A program made the position numbers and the translations under genes. From an uncultured Propionibacteriaceae bacterium (GTDB taxonomy: Bacteria; Actinomycetota; Actinomycetes; Propionibacteriales; Propionibacteriaceae): a DNA stretch of 54,325 nucleotides. Of this stretch, positions 14,450 through 22,306 are shown one piece after another. Below the pieces are notes generated by a model, which was not told the DNA's origin, did no database searches, and saw nothing but the letters and a program-made list of their open reading frames with translations. The first letter of the stretch is position 1. Each line of letters opens with the position of its first letter. The stretch is from positions 1 through 54,325 of the forward strand of contig CADCUO010000047.1 of NCBI GenBank assembly GCA_902805915.1, written 5' to 3'.

Positions 14450-15132
14450 ACCTCCTCGACTACATCTCCCAGCCCGCCAACTGGACCGAGGCCGGCGGGA
14501 TCTCCGACCTGCTCACCCAGCATCTGTACTACACCGCGCTGTCGGTGCTGGTTGCCGCGGTGGTCGCGATCCCGCTCGGCATCCTGATCGGGCACACCGG
14601 ACGCGGCTCCTTCGTGGTGATCGGGCTCAGCAACGCGGCCCGGGCCGTGCCGAGCCTTGGGCTGCTGGTGCTGATCGTGCTGCTGCTCGGCACCGGCGTG
14701 GAGCCGATCATCCTGGTCTTGGCGGTGCTCGCTGTCCCGCCGATCCTGACGGCGACCGCGGCCGGTGTGCACGGTGCCGACCGCGAGGCGGTGCATGCCG
14801 CCCGGGCCATGGGAATGACGGCAGGGCAGATCGTCACCCAGGTGGAGTTGCCGCTGGCCCTGCCGTTGGTGATCTCCGGCCTACGCAGCGCGACCCTGCA
14901 GGTAGTCGCAACGGCGACCGTCGCGGCTTTCGCGGCGGGCGGTGCGCTGGGACAGCTGCTGATCAGCGGCCAGCGCAACAACGACTACTCCCAGATGTTC
15001 GCCGGCGCCGTGCTGGTTGCCCTCCTCGCTATCGTGCTGGACATCCTGCTGGGCTTGGTCGGCTGGTTGGCGGCACGACGAGCCCGCCCGCGAAGCAAGA
15101 CAAGTCCGGAGCTGTTTCCGGTGCCCGCCTAA
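14446..15132 (+). CDS. Osmoprotectant ABC transporter permease, second subunit
   Basis: 228 residues, start MNLLDYISQPANW chosen because its ATG overlaps the preceding TGA. Helices include LYYTALSVLVAAVVAIPLG, LGLLVLIVLLLG and IILVLAVLAVPPIL. The coupling loop is AVHAARAMGMTAGQIVTQVELPLALP in shape, the classical EAA motif with G at the conserved place. It is of the OpuCD/YehY type and paralogous to the first permease. A 48-bp gap with an SD leads to the binding protein. Confidence 0.9.
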   Translation: MNLLDYISQPANWTEAGGISDLLTQHLYYTALSVLVAAVVAIPLGILIGHTGRGSFVVIGLSNAARAVPSLGLLVLIVLLLGTGVEPIILVLAVLAVPPILTATAAGVHGADREAVHAARAMGMTAGQIVTQVELPLALPLVISGLRSATLQVVATATVAAFAAGGALGQLLISGQRNNDYSQMFAGAVLVALLAIVLDILLGLVGWLAARRARPRSKTSPELFPVPA

Positions 15133-15180
15133 CCTGTACCCGACCCGGGGATCCGTCCTGGGCCCGAGATGGAGCAACGA

Positions 15181-16119
15181 ATGACACCCAGAAGACTGAT
15201 CACCTCGGCCGCGGTCGCCGTGAGCGCCCTCGCGATGGCGGCCTGTGGCGCGAACACAGACCCACTCGCCAACCAGTCGGCCGCGCAGTCGGCCCAGCCG
15301 TCGGAGTCCGCGTCGGCCAGCGCACCGGTGATCGTCGGCTCAGCGAACTTCACCGAGTCCCAGGTGCTGGCCCAGCTGTATGCCCAGGCCATGGAGGCCA
15401 AGGGCGTCGAGGTGTCCACCAAGCTGAACATCGGGTCCCGCGAGGTCTACATCAAGGCGCTCCAGGATGGCTCCATCTCGGTCATCCCGGAGTACACCGG
15501 AAACCTGCTGACGTACTTCGACAAGGACGCCGCCGCGACGACAGCAGCCGAGGTCGAGAAGGCGCTGCCTGCAGCGATCGGTGACCTGAAGGTACTCAAG
15601 CCGTCCAAGGCCGTGGACCAGGACGTCTATGTGGTGACCAAGAAGTTCTCCGAGGAGAACGGGGTGACGTCACTGGCGGACCTCAAGAAGGTTTCCGCCG
15701 ACTCGATCCTCGGTGGACCGTCAGAGCTCAAGGGTCGCCCGTACGGACCCGCCGGCCTCAAGGAGATCTACGGCGCGACCTTCAAGGAGTTCAAGCCGTA
15801 CGACTCCCCGGCTGTGAAGGTGAAGGACCTCAACGACAACAAGATCCAGGTCGGGGAGTTCTTCAGCACCGAAAGCGCGATCATCGACAACGGCTACGTC
15901 GTCCTGGAAGACCCGGAGGCGATGATCCTGCCCCAGAACGTCATCCCGCTGGTGACCGCCGAGGTGGCGAGCAATTCCGAAGCTACCGGGGCGATCGAAG
16001 CTGTCCAGGATGCCCTCACCACCGAGGAGCTGACCAACCTGAACAAGAAGGTCGACGTCGATCATGAGGATCCCGACCAGGTAGCCGAGGAATGGCTGAA
16101 GAGCAAGAACCTCGCCTGA
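15181..16119 (+). CDS. Osmoprotectant-binding lipoprotein (OpuCC/OsmF-like)
   Basis: 312 residues. A lipoprotein signal MTPRRLITSAAVAVSALAMA ends in the lipobox AMAAC with Cys near residue 21, so the protein is anchored outside the membrane. A Ser/Ala-rich spacer follows, then the type II binding fold: VIVGSANFTESQVLA, NIGSREVYIKAL, VIPEYTGNLLTYF. The GS(A/K)xFTE and PEYTG segments are family signatures for betaine/choline binding. ATG at 15181 is chosen over 15169 because GGAG lies 7 nt upstream of it and the signal peptide then starts correctly. Last gene of the operon. Confidence 0.92.
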   Translation: MTPRRLITSAAVAVSALAMAACGANTDPLANQSAAQSAQPSESASASAPVIVGSANFTESQVLAQLYAQAMEAKGVEVSTKLNIGSREVYIKALQDGSISVIPEYTGNLLTYFDKDAAATTAAEVEKALPAAIGDLKVLKPSKAVDQDVYVVTKKFSEENGVTSLADLKKVSADSILGGPSELKGRPYGPAGLKEIYGATFKEFKPYDSPAVKVKDLNDNKIQVGEFFSTESAIIDNGYVVLEDPEAMILPQNVIPLVTAEVASNSEATGAIEAVQDALTTEELTNLNKKVDVDHEDPDQVAEEWLKSKNLA

Positions 16120-16137
16120 GGGACCTGCACCCTTGAA

Positions 16138-16170
16138 GAACGCCCGTCCTCTGCTAGAGGGCGGGCGTTC
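16138..16170 (+). terminator. Intrinsic terminator of the osmoprotectant operon
   Basis: Stem GAACGCCCG-T-CCTCT / AGAGG-G-CGGGCGTTC with a 3-nt loop (15 pairs, one wobble), 18 nt after the stop. It is followed by CTGCTTC, a poor U tract, as is common for actinobacterial terminators. Confidence 0.8.
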
Positions 16171-16220
16171 CTGCTTCAGTGGGTCTCGGCGACGCGCGGT
16201 GCCGCCGGACAACGAGACTT

Positions 16221-17171
16221 CTAGTCGAGGTCTGCCACTGGCGCCGCGCCGTTGCGCTCGTCCCGTTCCGCCCACTCCAGCAGCTGGTCCAGCCGATAGA
16301 CGTGATCGTCGATGTCGGCATGCAGGTCACCAAGCCGCGCAAAGCGGGCCGGCATGGTGGCGATGGTGAAGTCCGCCGGCTCGGCGTCGCCGATCTCGTC
16401 CCACCGCACCGGGGCCGAGACGATGCCGAGCGGCGTACCGCGGACCGAGTAGGCGCTGGCGATGGTGTGGTCGCGGGCGTTCTGGTTGAAGTCGACGAAG
16501 ATCGACGCAGGATCCCGATTCTTGCGCCACCAGGTGAGATCCACCAGTCCGGAGGAGCGGCGTTCCACCTCGCGGGCGAAAGCGAGCGCGGCCCGGCGTA
16601 CGTCATGGAAGCCGAGCTCGGGTGGGATCCGGACATAGGCATGCAGACCCTTGCCTCCGGAGGTCTTGGCGAAACCGACGGCGCCCAGCTCGGCCAGCAC
16701 CTCGCGGACCACGGAGGCGACGGTCCGAACATCGGCGTAGCTGGCCAGCGGCATCGGGTCGAGGTCGATCCGCCACTCGTCGGGTGACTCGGTGTCTTCG
16801 CATCGGGAGTTCCAGGGGTGGAACTCGACCGTGGACATCTGCACCGCCCAGATGACGTCGGCCGGGTGCGCGACGCAAAGCTCGTCGGCGTGCCGGTTGA
16901 ATCGGGGGAAGTGCACCCGTACGGTCTCGATCCACGGCGGAGCGCCCGCTGGGATGCGTTTCTGGTGCACCTTCTCACCGTCCACGCCGTCGGGAAAGCG
17001 GTGCAGCATGCACGGTCGGTGGTAGAGCGCGTTGACGATCCCGTCCGCGACCGACAGGTAGTACCGGGCAAGGTCCAGCTTGGTCTCGCCCCTGGCCGAA
17101 AAGTACACCCGGTTCGGGTTGCTGATCTTGACGACCCGGTCGCCGACCTCCAGCTCGATGCGCTCCACCAC
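16221..17171 (-). CDS. LigD-type polymerase/primase domain protein (stand-alone)
   Basis: 316 residues covering only the archaeo-eukaryotic primase-like PolDom of LigD: KISNPNRVYF, GIVNALYHRPCMLHRFPDGVDG, KRIPAGAPPW, WAVQMSTVEFHPW, RIDLDPMP (the Asp pair binds metal), then SGGKGLHAYV and FVDFNQNARDHTIASAYS. In full LigD it fills gaps and adds ribonucleotides during non-homologous end joining; here ligase and nuclease domains are absent, and no ku or ligD is in the window. GTG at 17171 is favoured by a TACTCT box 6 nt upstream; the longer frame to 17396 would add 75 unrelated residues and cross the neighbour's promoter. Divergent from the exonuclease/polymerase gene. Confidence 0.88.
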   Translation of the reverse strand: MVERIELEVGDRVVKISNPNRVYFSARGETKLDLARYYLSVADGIVNALYHRPCMLHRFPDGVDGEKVHQKRIPAGAPPWIETVRVHFPRFNRHADELCVAHPADVIWAVQMSTVEFHPWNSRCEDTESPDEWRIDLDPMPLASYADVRTVASVVREVLAELGAVGFAKTSGGKGLHAYVRIPPELGFHDVRRAALAFAREVERRSSGLVDLTWWRKNRDPASIFVDFNQNARDHTIASAYSVRGTPLGIVSAPVRWDEIGDAEPADFTIATMPARFARLGDLHADIDDHVYRLDQLLEWAERDERNGAAPVADLD

Positions 17172-17177
17172 AGTGTG

Positions 17178-17306
17178 AGAGTAATCGTGATGACCGGACC
17201 CGTCAGCCCGTAGGCCGTCGCGCAGAAGCCAGACGCCGCCGTTCTGCTGCCCTGGATGCCGGTGATGACTTGTGCGGGGTTGCCTGTCAGTGCCGACAGC
17301 TACGCT
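17178..17306. promoter_or_regulatory. Divergent leaderless promoters of the two polymerase genes
   Basis: Minus-strand TACTCT (17183-17178) is 6 nt from the GTG at 17171. Plus-strand TACGCT (17301-17306) is 7 nt from the GTG at 17314. Neither gene has an SD. No LexA-type box was recognised between them. Confidence 0.5.
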
Positions 17307-17313
17307 CACGCAC

Positions 17314-19017
17314 GTGGACATCGCGGTGGCTCTGCTCGACGGTTCCGTCGAAGTCGCCGAGCTGACCGCGGACCTCGACATCCACGGCGTGACCACCGTC
17401 GGCTGGGACGATCTTCCGGCGCTGGTGGCCTCGCGAGAGTCGGCTAGCTCGCGTTGGGTCTGGGCCGACGTACGCGACGTCTATCCGCACCTGCTGAGCG
17501 CCGGCGTACGGGTGCAGCGCTGCTGCGACCTGCGGCTCTGCCACGCCATCCTGGCTGGGTCGACGTACGTGGAATGGGCGATGGGAGCCGACGATGCGCG
17601 CTGGCGACAGCCTGACCCTCCGGCGTCGGAGGACGTACCAAGCCTGCTCGACCTCCCCGGCGGCGCCACCGACCGAAGCCTGGCCGAGATTGTGTCCGAA
17701 CATCGCCGGCAGCAGCAGGCGGCAGCTGCTTCAACGCATCCGGAGCGGATCCGGCTGCTGCTGGCCGCCGAGTCCGCCGGAGCTCTGATCGCCGCCGAGA
17801 TGAAGTTCGGCGGGCTGCCGTGGAGCGAGCAGGTCCATGACCGCCAGCTGACCGAGGTACTGGGTCCCCGGTCCCTTCCGGGCGGCCGGCCGGCGAAGCT
17901 GGAGCGGCTGGTCGAAGACATCCGGGAACAGCTGGGAAATCCCACCATCAATCCGGACTCCCAGCCCGACCTGCTGCGGGCGCTCCGCGGCGTGGGTATC
18001 GGGGTGCAGAGCACCCGGCAGGGGGAGCTGGAGCAGGTGCAGCATCCGGTGATAGCGCCACTCCTGGAGTACAAGAAGATGAACCGGCTGCTGACAGCAA
18101 ACGGGTGGGCGTGGATGGCCGCATGGGTACGCGGTGGGCGGTTTCACCCCGACTACGTGCCCGCCGGAGTGGTGACCGGCCGGTGGGCGACCCGAGGGGG
18201 CGGGGCGCTGCAGCTGCCCAAGCAAATCCGGTCAGCGGTGGTCGCCGACCCCGGATACAAGCTGGTCGTTGCCGATGCGGCGCAGCTGGAGCCGCGGATC
18301 CTGGCCGCCATGTCACGGGACGAGCAGATGGCGCGGGCCAGCCGTCGTGGAGATCTGTACCAGGCGCTGGTGGACGAAGAGATCATGGACACCCGTGCCC
18401 ACGCCAAGGTGGCGATGCTCGGCGCGCTCTATGGCGCCACCTCCGGAGGCGGCGGGCAGCTGATGCCACGGCTGATCCGGGCGTACCCGAAAGCCACCGG
18501 TCTGGTCGAGGATGCCGCTCGACGGGGCGAGCGAGGTGGGGTGGTGACGACCTGGCTTGGCCGGAGCTCGCCGCCGCCGCCGGATGTCTGGCATGCGGCG
18601 CAACGGCGGGCCAGCCAGCCCGAGGCGACAGCCGCCGAGCAGCAGGCGGCTCGGCGACAGGCTCGGGACTGGGGTCGTTTCACCCGAAACTTCGTGGTGC
18701 AGGGGACGGCCGCGGAGTGGGCGCTGTGTTGGATGGCGAACCTGCGCAAGCTCTTGGCCGCCCTCCCATCCGCAACGACCGACGAGTCCGCTGCCGACAT
18801 TGACCAGTCTGCCGCCGAACCGCGGGCCGGCCGGGCAGAGCTGGTCTACTTTCTGCATGACGAGGTGATCGTGCACACGCCGGCTCGGCTGGCCGGGGAA
18901 GTGGAGCAGGCGATCAGGCAGGCCGCGGCTGAGGCCGGTCGGCTGATGTTCGGCAGCTTCGAAGTCAACTTCGCCGTTGAGATAGCCGTCGTCGACGACT
19001 ACGGACAGGCGAAGTAG
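17314..19017 (+). CDS. Bifunctional 3'-5' exonuclease/DNA polymerase, family A, short form
   Basis: 567 residues, without the 5' nuclease domain of PolA. Residues 1-180 are a shortened 3'-5' exonuclease-like domain (WVWADVRDVYPHL, RLCHAIL). Residues 230-567 are a family A polymerase: motif A VVADAAQLEPRILAAM (DxxQxExR), motif B RAHAKVAMLGALYGAT, motif C YFLHDEVIVHTP with the catalytic HDE. This short form is common in actinobacteria beside the normal PolA and is thought to act in repair. GTG at 17314 is chosen for the -10 box 7 nt upstream; an in-frame ATG at 17272 would place the promoter inside the gene. Convergent with the sensor kinase gene. Confidence 0.88.
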   Translation: MDIAVALLDGSVEVAELTADLDIHGVTTVGWDDLPALVASRESASSRWVWADVRDVYPHLLSAGVRVQRCCDLRLCHAILAGSTYVEWAMGADDARWRQPDPPASEDVPSLLDLPGGATDRSLAEIVSEHRRQQQAAAASTHPERIRLLLAAESAGALIAAEMKFGGLPWSEQVHDRQLTEVLGPRSLPGGRPAKLERLVEDIREQLGNPTINPDSQPDLLRALRGVGIGVQSTRQGELEQVQHPVIAPLLEYKKMNRLLTANGWAWMAAWVRGGRFHPDYVPAGVVTGRWATRGGGALQLPKQIRSAVVADPGYKLVVADAAQLEPRILAAMSRDEQMARASRRGDLYQALVDEEIMDTRAHAKVAMLGALYGATSGGGGQLMPRLIRAYPKATGLVEDAARRGERGGVVTTWLGRSSPPPPDVWHAAQRRASQPEATAAEQQAARRQARDWGRFTRNFVVQGTAAEWALCWMANLRKLLAALPSATTDESAADIDQSAAEPRAGRAELVYFLHDEVIVHTPARLAGEVEQAIRQAAAEAGRLMFGSFEVNFAVEIAVVDDYGQAK

Positions 19018-19069
19018 GCCCAGACCAATACGCCGACTCAGCGATGGGCTGCCGCAGGCTCGGTCGGTT

Positions 19070-20755
19070 TCACTGTCTCGGTGGGATGGCGTGCGAGCCG
19101 TGGGCGTCTGGCCGGAGGAACTCAGGTCCGGCAGCCTCAGGTACGGGCGGCGGCGCAGCGCGTCCCGAAGGGGGTGCTGAGAACGGCGGGTCGGTGGTCG
19201 CGGTCTGCATCGGGGCGGCACCGCGGTCCTTCGCCGCCGCCGCCGCCAGTGGGAGGGTGACGGTGAACCTCGTCTGGCCCGGCCGGCTGCTGACCACGAC
19301 GCTCCCGCGGTGCGCTTCGACGACAGCCGACACGATGGCCAGTCCGAGACCCGTGCTGCCGCCCTGTGCGGACCCGTCCGCCCGTACCCGGCTGGTGTCA
19401 GCCCTGGTGAAGCGCTCGAACACCTGGTCGGCTATCTCTGCGGGGATGCCGGGACCGTTGTCGGTCACGGTGATGACGGCGCTGTCGTCGGCTGTGGTCA
19501 CCCCGGTCTCCACCCGGGTGCCGGGTGGAGTGTGGGTACGGGCGTTGGCCAACAGGTTCGCCACCACTTGATGCAGCCGGTGCTGGTCGCCCAGGGCCAC
19601 CACGGGCTCCTCCGGCAGCTGCAGGGTCCAAATGTGGTCCGGCCCGGCGGCCCGGGCATCGCTCACCGCGTTGATCACCATCGCGGTGACATCCACCGGT
19701 CCCAGGTCCAGGTCCGGTCCGGAGTCGAGCCGGGCCAGCAGCAACAGATCCTCAACCAGCCTCGACATCCGGCCCGCTTCCGACTCCACCCGCGACATGG
19801 CGAATGCTGCATCAGGGGGCAGCTCGTCCCGGTTCCGCCGGGTCAGCTCGGCGTAGCCACGGATGGCGGCCAGGGGGTTCCGCAGCTCATGGGACGCGTC
19901 GGCCACGAACTGGCGTACCTTCGTCTCGCTCGCCTGACGCGCCGCCAACGCCCCGTCGACGTTGTTCAGCATGTGGTTGAAGGCCTGCCCCACCTGGCCC
20001 ACCTCGTTTGCGGGGTTGGCGTCCTCGTCAGGCACCCGGATAGCCAACGCCACCTCGCCCCGGTCCAGCGGAAGCTGCGACACCTGTTGTGCCGTCGCCG
20101 CCACCCGGTGCAGGGGACGCAGAGTGCGCTCCACCAAGGTTCGGGCTACGACCGCGGCGCCTGCCATGGCGAGCAGCGACAGCAAGACCTCCAACCCGAC
20201 CAGCTCGATCAGGGTCTGGTCCACCTCGGACAATGGGACGCCGACCACGACAGTGCCGATAACCGTGCTGCGGTCCTCGCTCAGAATCGTGTACGCCACC
20301 ACCCGGTAGCGCTGCAGCCGGCCACCCAGGTTGACCGACTCCTTCGCACCGTTGGTCGGCACCCCGCTGAGGCGCTCGGTTGCGGCTGGAGGCAGCGACG
20401 GGCGCTGGCCGCGTTCGGCGAGGATGCCGGTCTCGACACTGGTCCCGTGGACGTCGAAGACGGCATACATGGTTCCGATCGGCTGTCCTGGTTGGAGCAG
20501 ACCGCCCCGGGGCCCGCTCGGGTCGTTGTCCCGGCCGTCCCGGCGCAGCCGGTCGGTGACGGCATTGAGCTGGGTGTCCACCTGCCGCATCAGCAGCTGT
20601 GCGGTCGCCAACGTGGTAGCGCTGCTCAGCAGGATGGCGGCGGCGGCCACCAGTACCACCACCCGGAGAACAAGCTGACGGCCGAGGGTGCCGCGGCCCA
20701 TCGGGGCTCCCGGGATGGCGGGCCCCGGGCTCTCCGTCGGCCGGTTCAGCGACAT
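19070..20755 (-). CDS. Two-component sensor histidine kinase
   Basis: 561 residues. Membrane helices near 25-55 and 200-225 flank an extracytoplasmic sensor region. A HAMP linker follows, then the H-box FVADASHELRNPLAAIRGYAEL near residue 290 (phosphorylated His), the N-box, the G1 box VTDNGPGIPAE, the F box VFERFTRAD and the G2 box GSTGLGLAIV. It is of the PhoR/TrcS class common in actinobacteria, signal unknown. A long Pro/Ala-rich C-terminal tail of about 60 residues follows the ATPase domain. Its ATG overlaps the regulator's stop (ATGA), so the pair is coupled. Confidence 0.92.
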   Translation of the reverse strand: MSLNRPTESPGPAIPGAPMGRGTLGRQLVLRVVVLVAAAAILLSSATTLATAQLLMRQVDTQLNAVTDRLRRDGRDNDPSGPRGGLLQPGQPIGTMYAVFDVHGTSVETGILAERGQRPSLPPAATERLSGVPTNGAKESVNLGGRLQRYRVVAYTILSEDRSTVIGTVVVGVPLSEVDQTLIELVGLEVLLSLLAMAGAAVVARTLVERTLRPLHRVAATAQQVSQLPLDRGEVALAIRVPDEDANPANEVGQVGQAFNHMLNNVDGALAARQASETKVRQFVADASHELRNPLAAIRGYAELTRRNRDELPPDAAFAMSRVESEAGRMSRLVEDLLLLARLDSGPDLDLGPVDVTAMVINAVSDARAAGPDHIWTLQLPEEPVVALGDQHRLHQVVANLLANARTHTPPGTRVETGVTTADDSAVITVTDNGPGIPAEIADQVFERFTRADTSRVRADGSAQGGSTGLGLAIVSAVVEAHRGSVVVSSRPGQTRFTVTLPLAAAAAKDRGAAPMQTATTDPPFSAPPSGRAAPPPVPEAAGPEFLRPDAHGSHAIPPRQ

Positions 20756-21489
20756 CAGACTGCCGGTCGAAGGACGTATCCCGCTCCGCGCATGGTGTGG
20801 ATCATAGGCGAGCGGTCGGCGTCGATCTTCTTCCGCAGATACGAGATGTAGAGCTCCACCACGTTGGCCTGACCGCCGAAGTCGTAGTTCCAGACCCGGT
20901 CGAGGATCTGGGCCTTGCTCAACACCCGACGTGGGTTGCGCATCAGGTAGCGCAGCAGCTCGAACTCGGTAGCGGTCAGCTGGATGTCCACGCCTCCCCG
21001 GGTCACCTCGTGACTGTCCTCGTCCAGGGTCAGGTCACCCACGACCAGGGTGGAGTCGCTCTTGGTGAGCGCCGCGCCGGTCCGGCGCAGCAGGGATCTC
21101 AGTCGAGCGATCACCTCTTCGAGGCTGAACGGCTTGGTGACGTAGTCGTCGCCGCCTGCGGTGAGCCCGTTGATCCGGTCCTCGACGGCATCCTTGGCGG
21201 TCAGGAAGATCACCGGCACGTCGGGGTTCTCGCTCCGGATCCTCCGCATCACCTCCAGGCCGTCGAAGTCCGGCAACATCATGTCCAACACGATGGCGTC
21301 CGGACGGGTCTCCCGGGCCACCTTCACCGCCTCCGAGCCGGAACGGGCGGTACTGACCTCCCAGCCTTCGTACCGCATCGCCATCGAGAGCAGCTCGGTC
21401 AAGCTCCGCTCGTCGTCGACGGCCAGGACTCTGATCGGACTGCCGTCGGGTCTGGTCAGCGGTGCCTGGGTGTTGTCGGTACGGGCCAT
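20755..21489 (-). CDS. OmpR-family response regulator
   Basis: 244 residues. The receiver domain (residues 15-130) has the acidic pair VDDE, the phospho-acceptor Asp in DAIVLDMMLPDFDG and the Lys in FLTAKDA. The C-terminal winged helix (150-242) has LTATEFELLRYLM, then VLSKAQILDRVW and VVELYISYLRKKID, the OmpR/PhoB recognition helix. It probably resembles TrcR/TcrX. ATG at 21489. A CATAGT box about 40 bp upstream on the minus strand is a plausible -10, giving independence from the DoxX gene 90 bp upstream. Confidence 0.95.
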   Translation of the reverse strand: MARTDNTQAPLTRPDGSPIRVLAVDDERSLTELLSMAMRYEGWEVSTARSGSEAVKVARETRPDAIVLDMMLPDFDGLEVMRRIRSENPDVPVIFLTAKDAVEDRINGLTAGGDDYVTKPFSLEEVIARLRSLLRRTGAALTKSDSTLVVGDLTLDEDSHEVTRGGVDIQLTATEFELLRYLMRNPRRVLSKAQILDRVWNYDFGGQANVVELYISYLRKKIDADRSPMIHTMRGAGYVLRPAV

Positions 21490-21579
21490 GACTACAGGAA
21501 AGCACCGCTTCCCTCGTACTTACTATGTCTTGGCTGTGTGCTTGCTGTGAATCGCCTGGAAGCTAGCGGTGCGGTTTCG

Positions 21580-22059
21580 TCACACTCGGGAACTGCGGCG
21601 GTCGACCTCGGCGGCGTTCTCGTCGGAACTGTTGCCCCGGAACAGCCGGTCGATCGAGGCCGCGCCCGCCCCGAAGGCGACGAAGAGCAGGGCGAGGACT
21701 ACCAGCGCCACGTTGTACTCGTAGCCTCCGACGAAGTTGCCTTGGGCATCGGTCAGGTAGGGCCCGCGATACCAGTTCGTGTAGCACACGGTCAGTACCT
21801 GTTGCACGAGTACGGCAAGAGCGACGAGTGGAGTGAGCGCGCCGACGATCAGGAACAGCCCACCAACCAGCTCGAGCACGATGGCGCCGTACGTCGCCGC
21901 CTCCGGGTAGGGGGTGGCGAACTGGCGCAGATAGTCGATCTGGCTCCGGATCCCCTGCTCCTGCCAGCGTCGCCAGCCGTGGGCGATCAGGATCGCACCC
22001 AGCGCGATGCGGGCAAGCAGCAGAGCGATATCTCGAACGACCCGAACGAATGTGGCCAT
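21580..22059 (-). CDS. DoxX-family membrane protein
   Basis: 159 residues with four helices: IALLLARIALGAILIAHG, YGAIVLELVGGLFLIVGAL, LVALAVLVQQVLTVCYT and YNVALVVLALLFVAFGAGA. The first helix with the R..LG...HG pattern and the third with the cytosolic Asn/Gly are typical of DoxX/TQO small-subunit-like proteins, implicated in quinone or thiol redox and oxidative stress. ATG at 22059 has AGGAG 5 nt upstream; the open frame continues to 22281 but would overlap the dnaK regulatory sites. Divergent from dnaK. Confidence 0.88.
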   Translation of the reverse strand: MATFVRVVRDIALLLARIALGAILIAHGWRRWQEQGIRSQIDYLRQFATPYPEAATYGAIVLELVGGLFLIVGALTPLVALAVLVQQVLTVCYTNWYRGPYLTDAQGNFVGGYEYNVALVVLALLFVAFGAGAASIDRLFRGNSSDENAAEVDRRSSRV

Positions 22060-22177
22060 CACGACTCCTGAGTTGGTTGAGCACAACGCTACGCACTCCG
22101 ATGGCCCCGGGCTGCCGGCACACCACTTCCAGCGGCGACCCGGCGCTGAATCGGGGTAAACCCCGAACTCTTTCGGA

Positions 22178-22198
22178 CTTGAGTCATATCGACTCAAT
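22178..22198. promoter_or_regulatory. HAIR 1 (HspR operator)
   Basis: CTTGAGT-N7-ACTCAAT, one mismatch to the HspR-associated inverted repeat CTTGAGT-N7-ACTCAAG. It lies just upstream of the dnaK -35 box. Confidence 0.9.
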
Positions 22199-22204
22199 CC
22201 CAAC

Positions 22205-22233
22205 TTGATAACGTCAGACTGGTCGTGCATAGT
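22205..22233 (+). promoter_or_regulatory. dnaK operon promoter
   Basis: -35 TTGATA (22205-22210), 17-bp spacer, -10 CATAGT (22228-22233). The start point should lie near 22240, giving a leader of about 67 nt. HAIR sites flank and overlap it, as in Streptomyces. Confidence 0.8.
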
Positions 22234-22252
22234 TGAGTCCAGGACGCTCATG
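22232..22252. promoter_or_regulatory. HAIR 2 (HspR operator), imperfect
   Basis: GTTGAGT-N7-GCTCATG keeps the exact 7-bp spacer with 11 of 14 arm positions. It covers the end of the -10 box and the start point, so HspR there would exclude RNA polymerase. Confidence 0.7.
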
Positions 22253-22258
22253 GTCAAA

Positions 22259-22286
22259 CCTGAGCCCCCTCGACTCAACACTCAAG
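22259..22286. promoter_or_regulatory. HAIR 3 (HspR operator) plus an extra half-site
   Basis: CCTGAGC-N7-ACTCAAC (22259-22279) keeps the 7-bp spacer with 11 of 14 arm positions. A perfect half-site ACTCAAG (22280-22286) directly follows. Confidence 0.65.
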
Positions 22287-22306
22287 TCTATTCGGAGGAA
22301 CCACAC

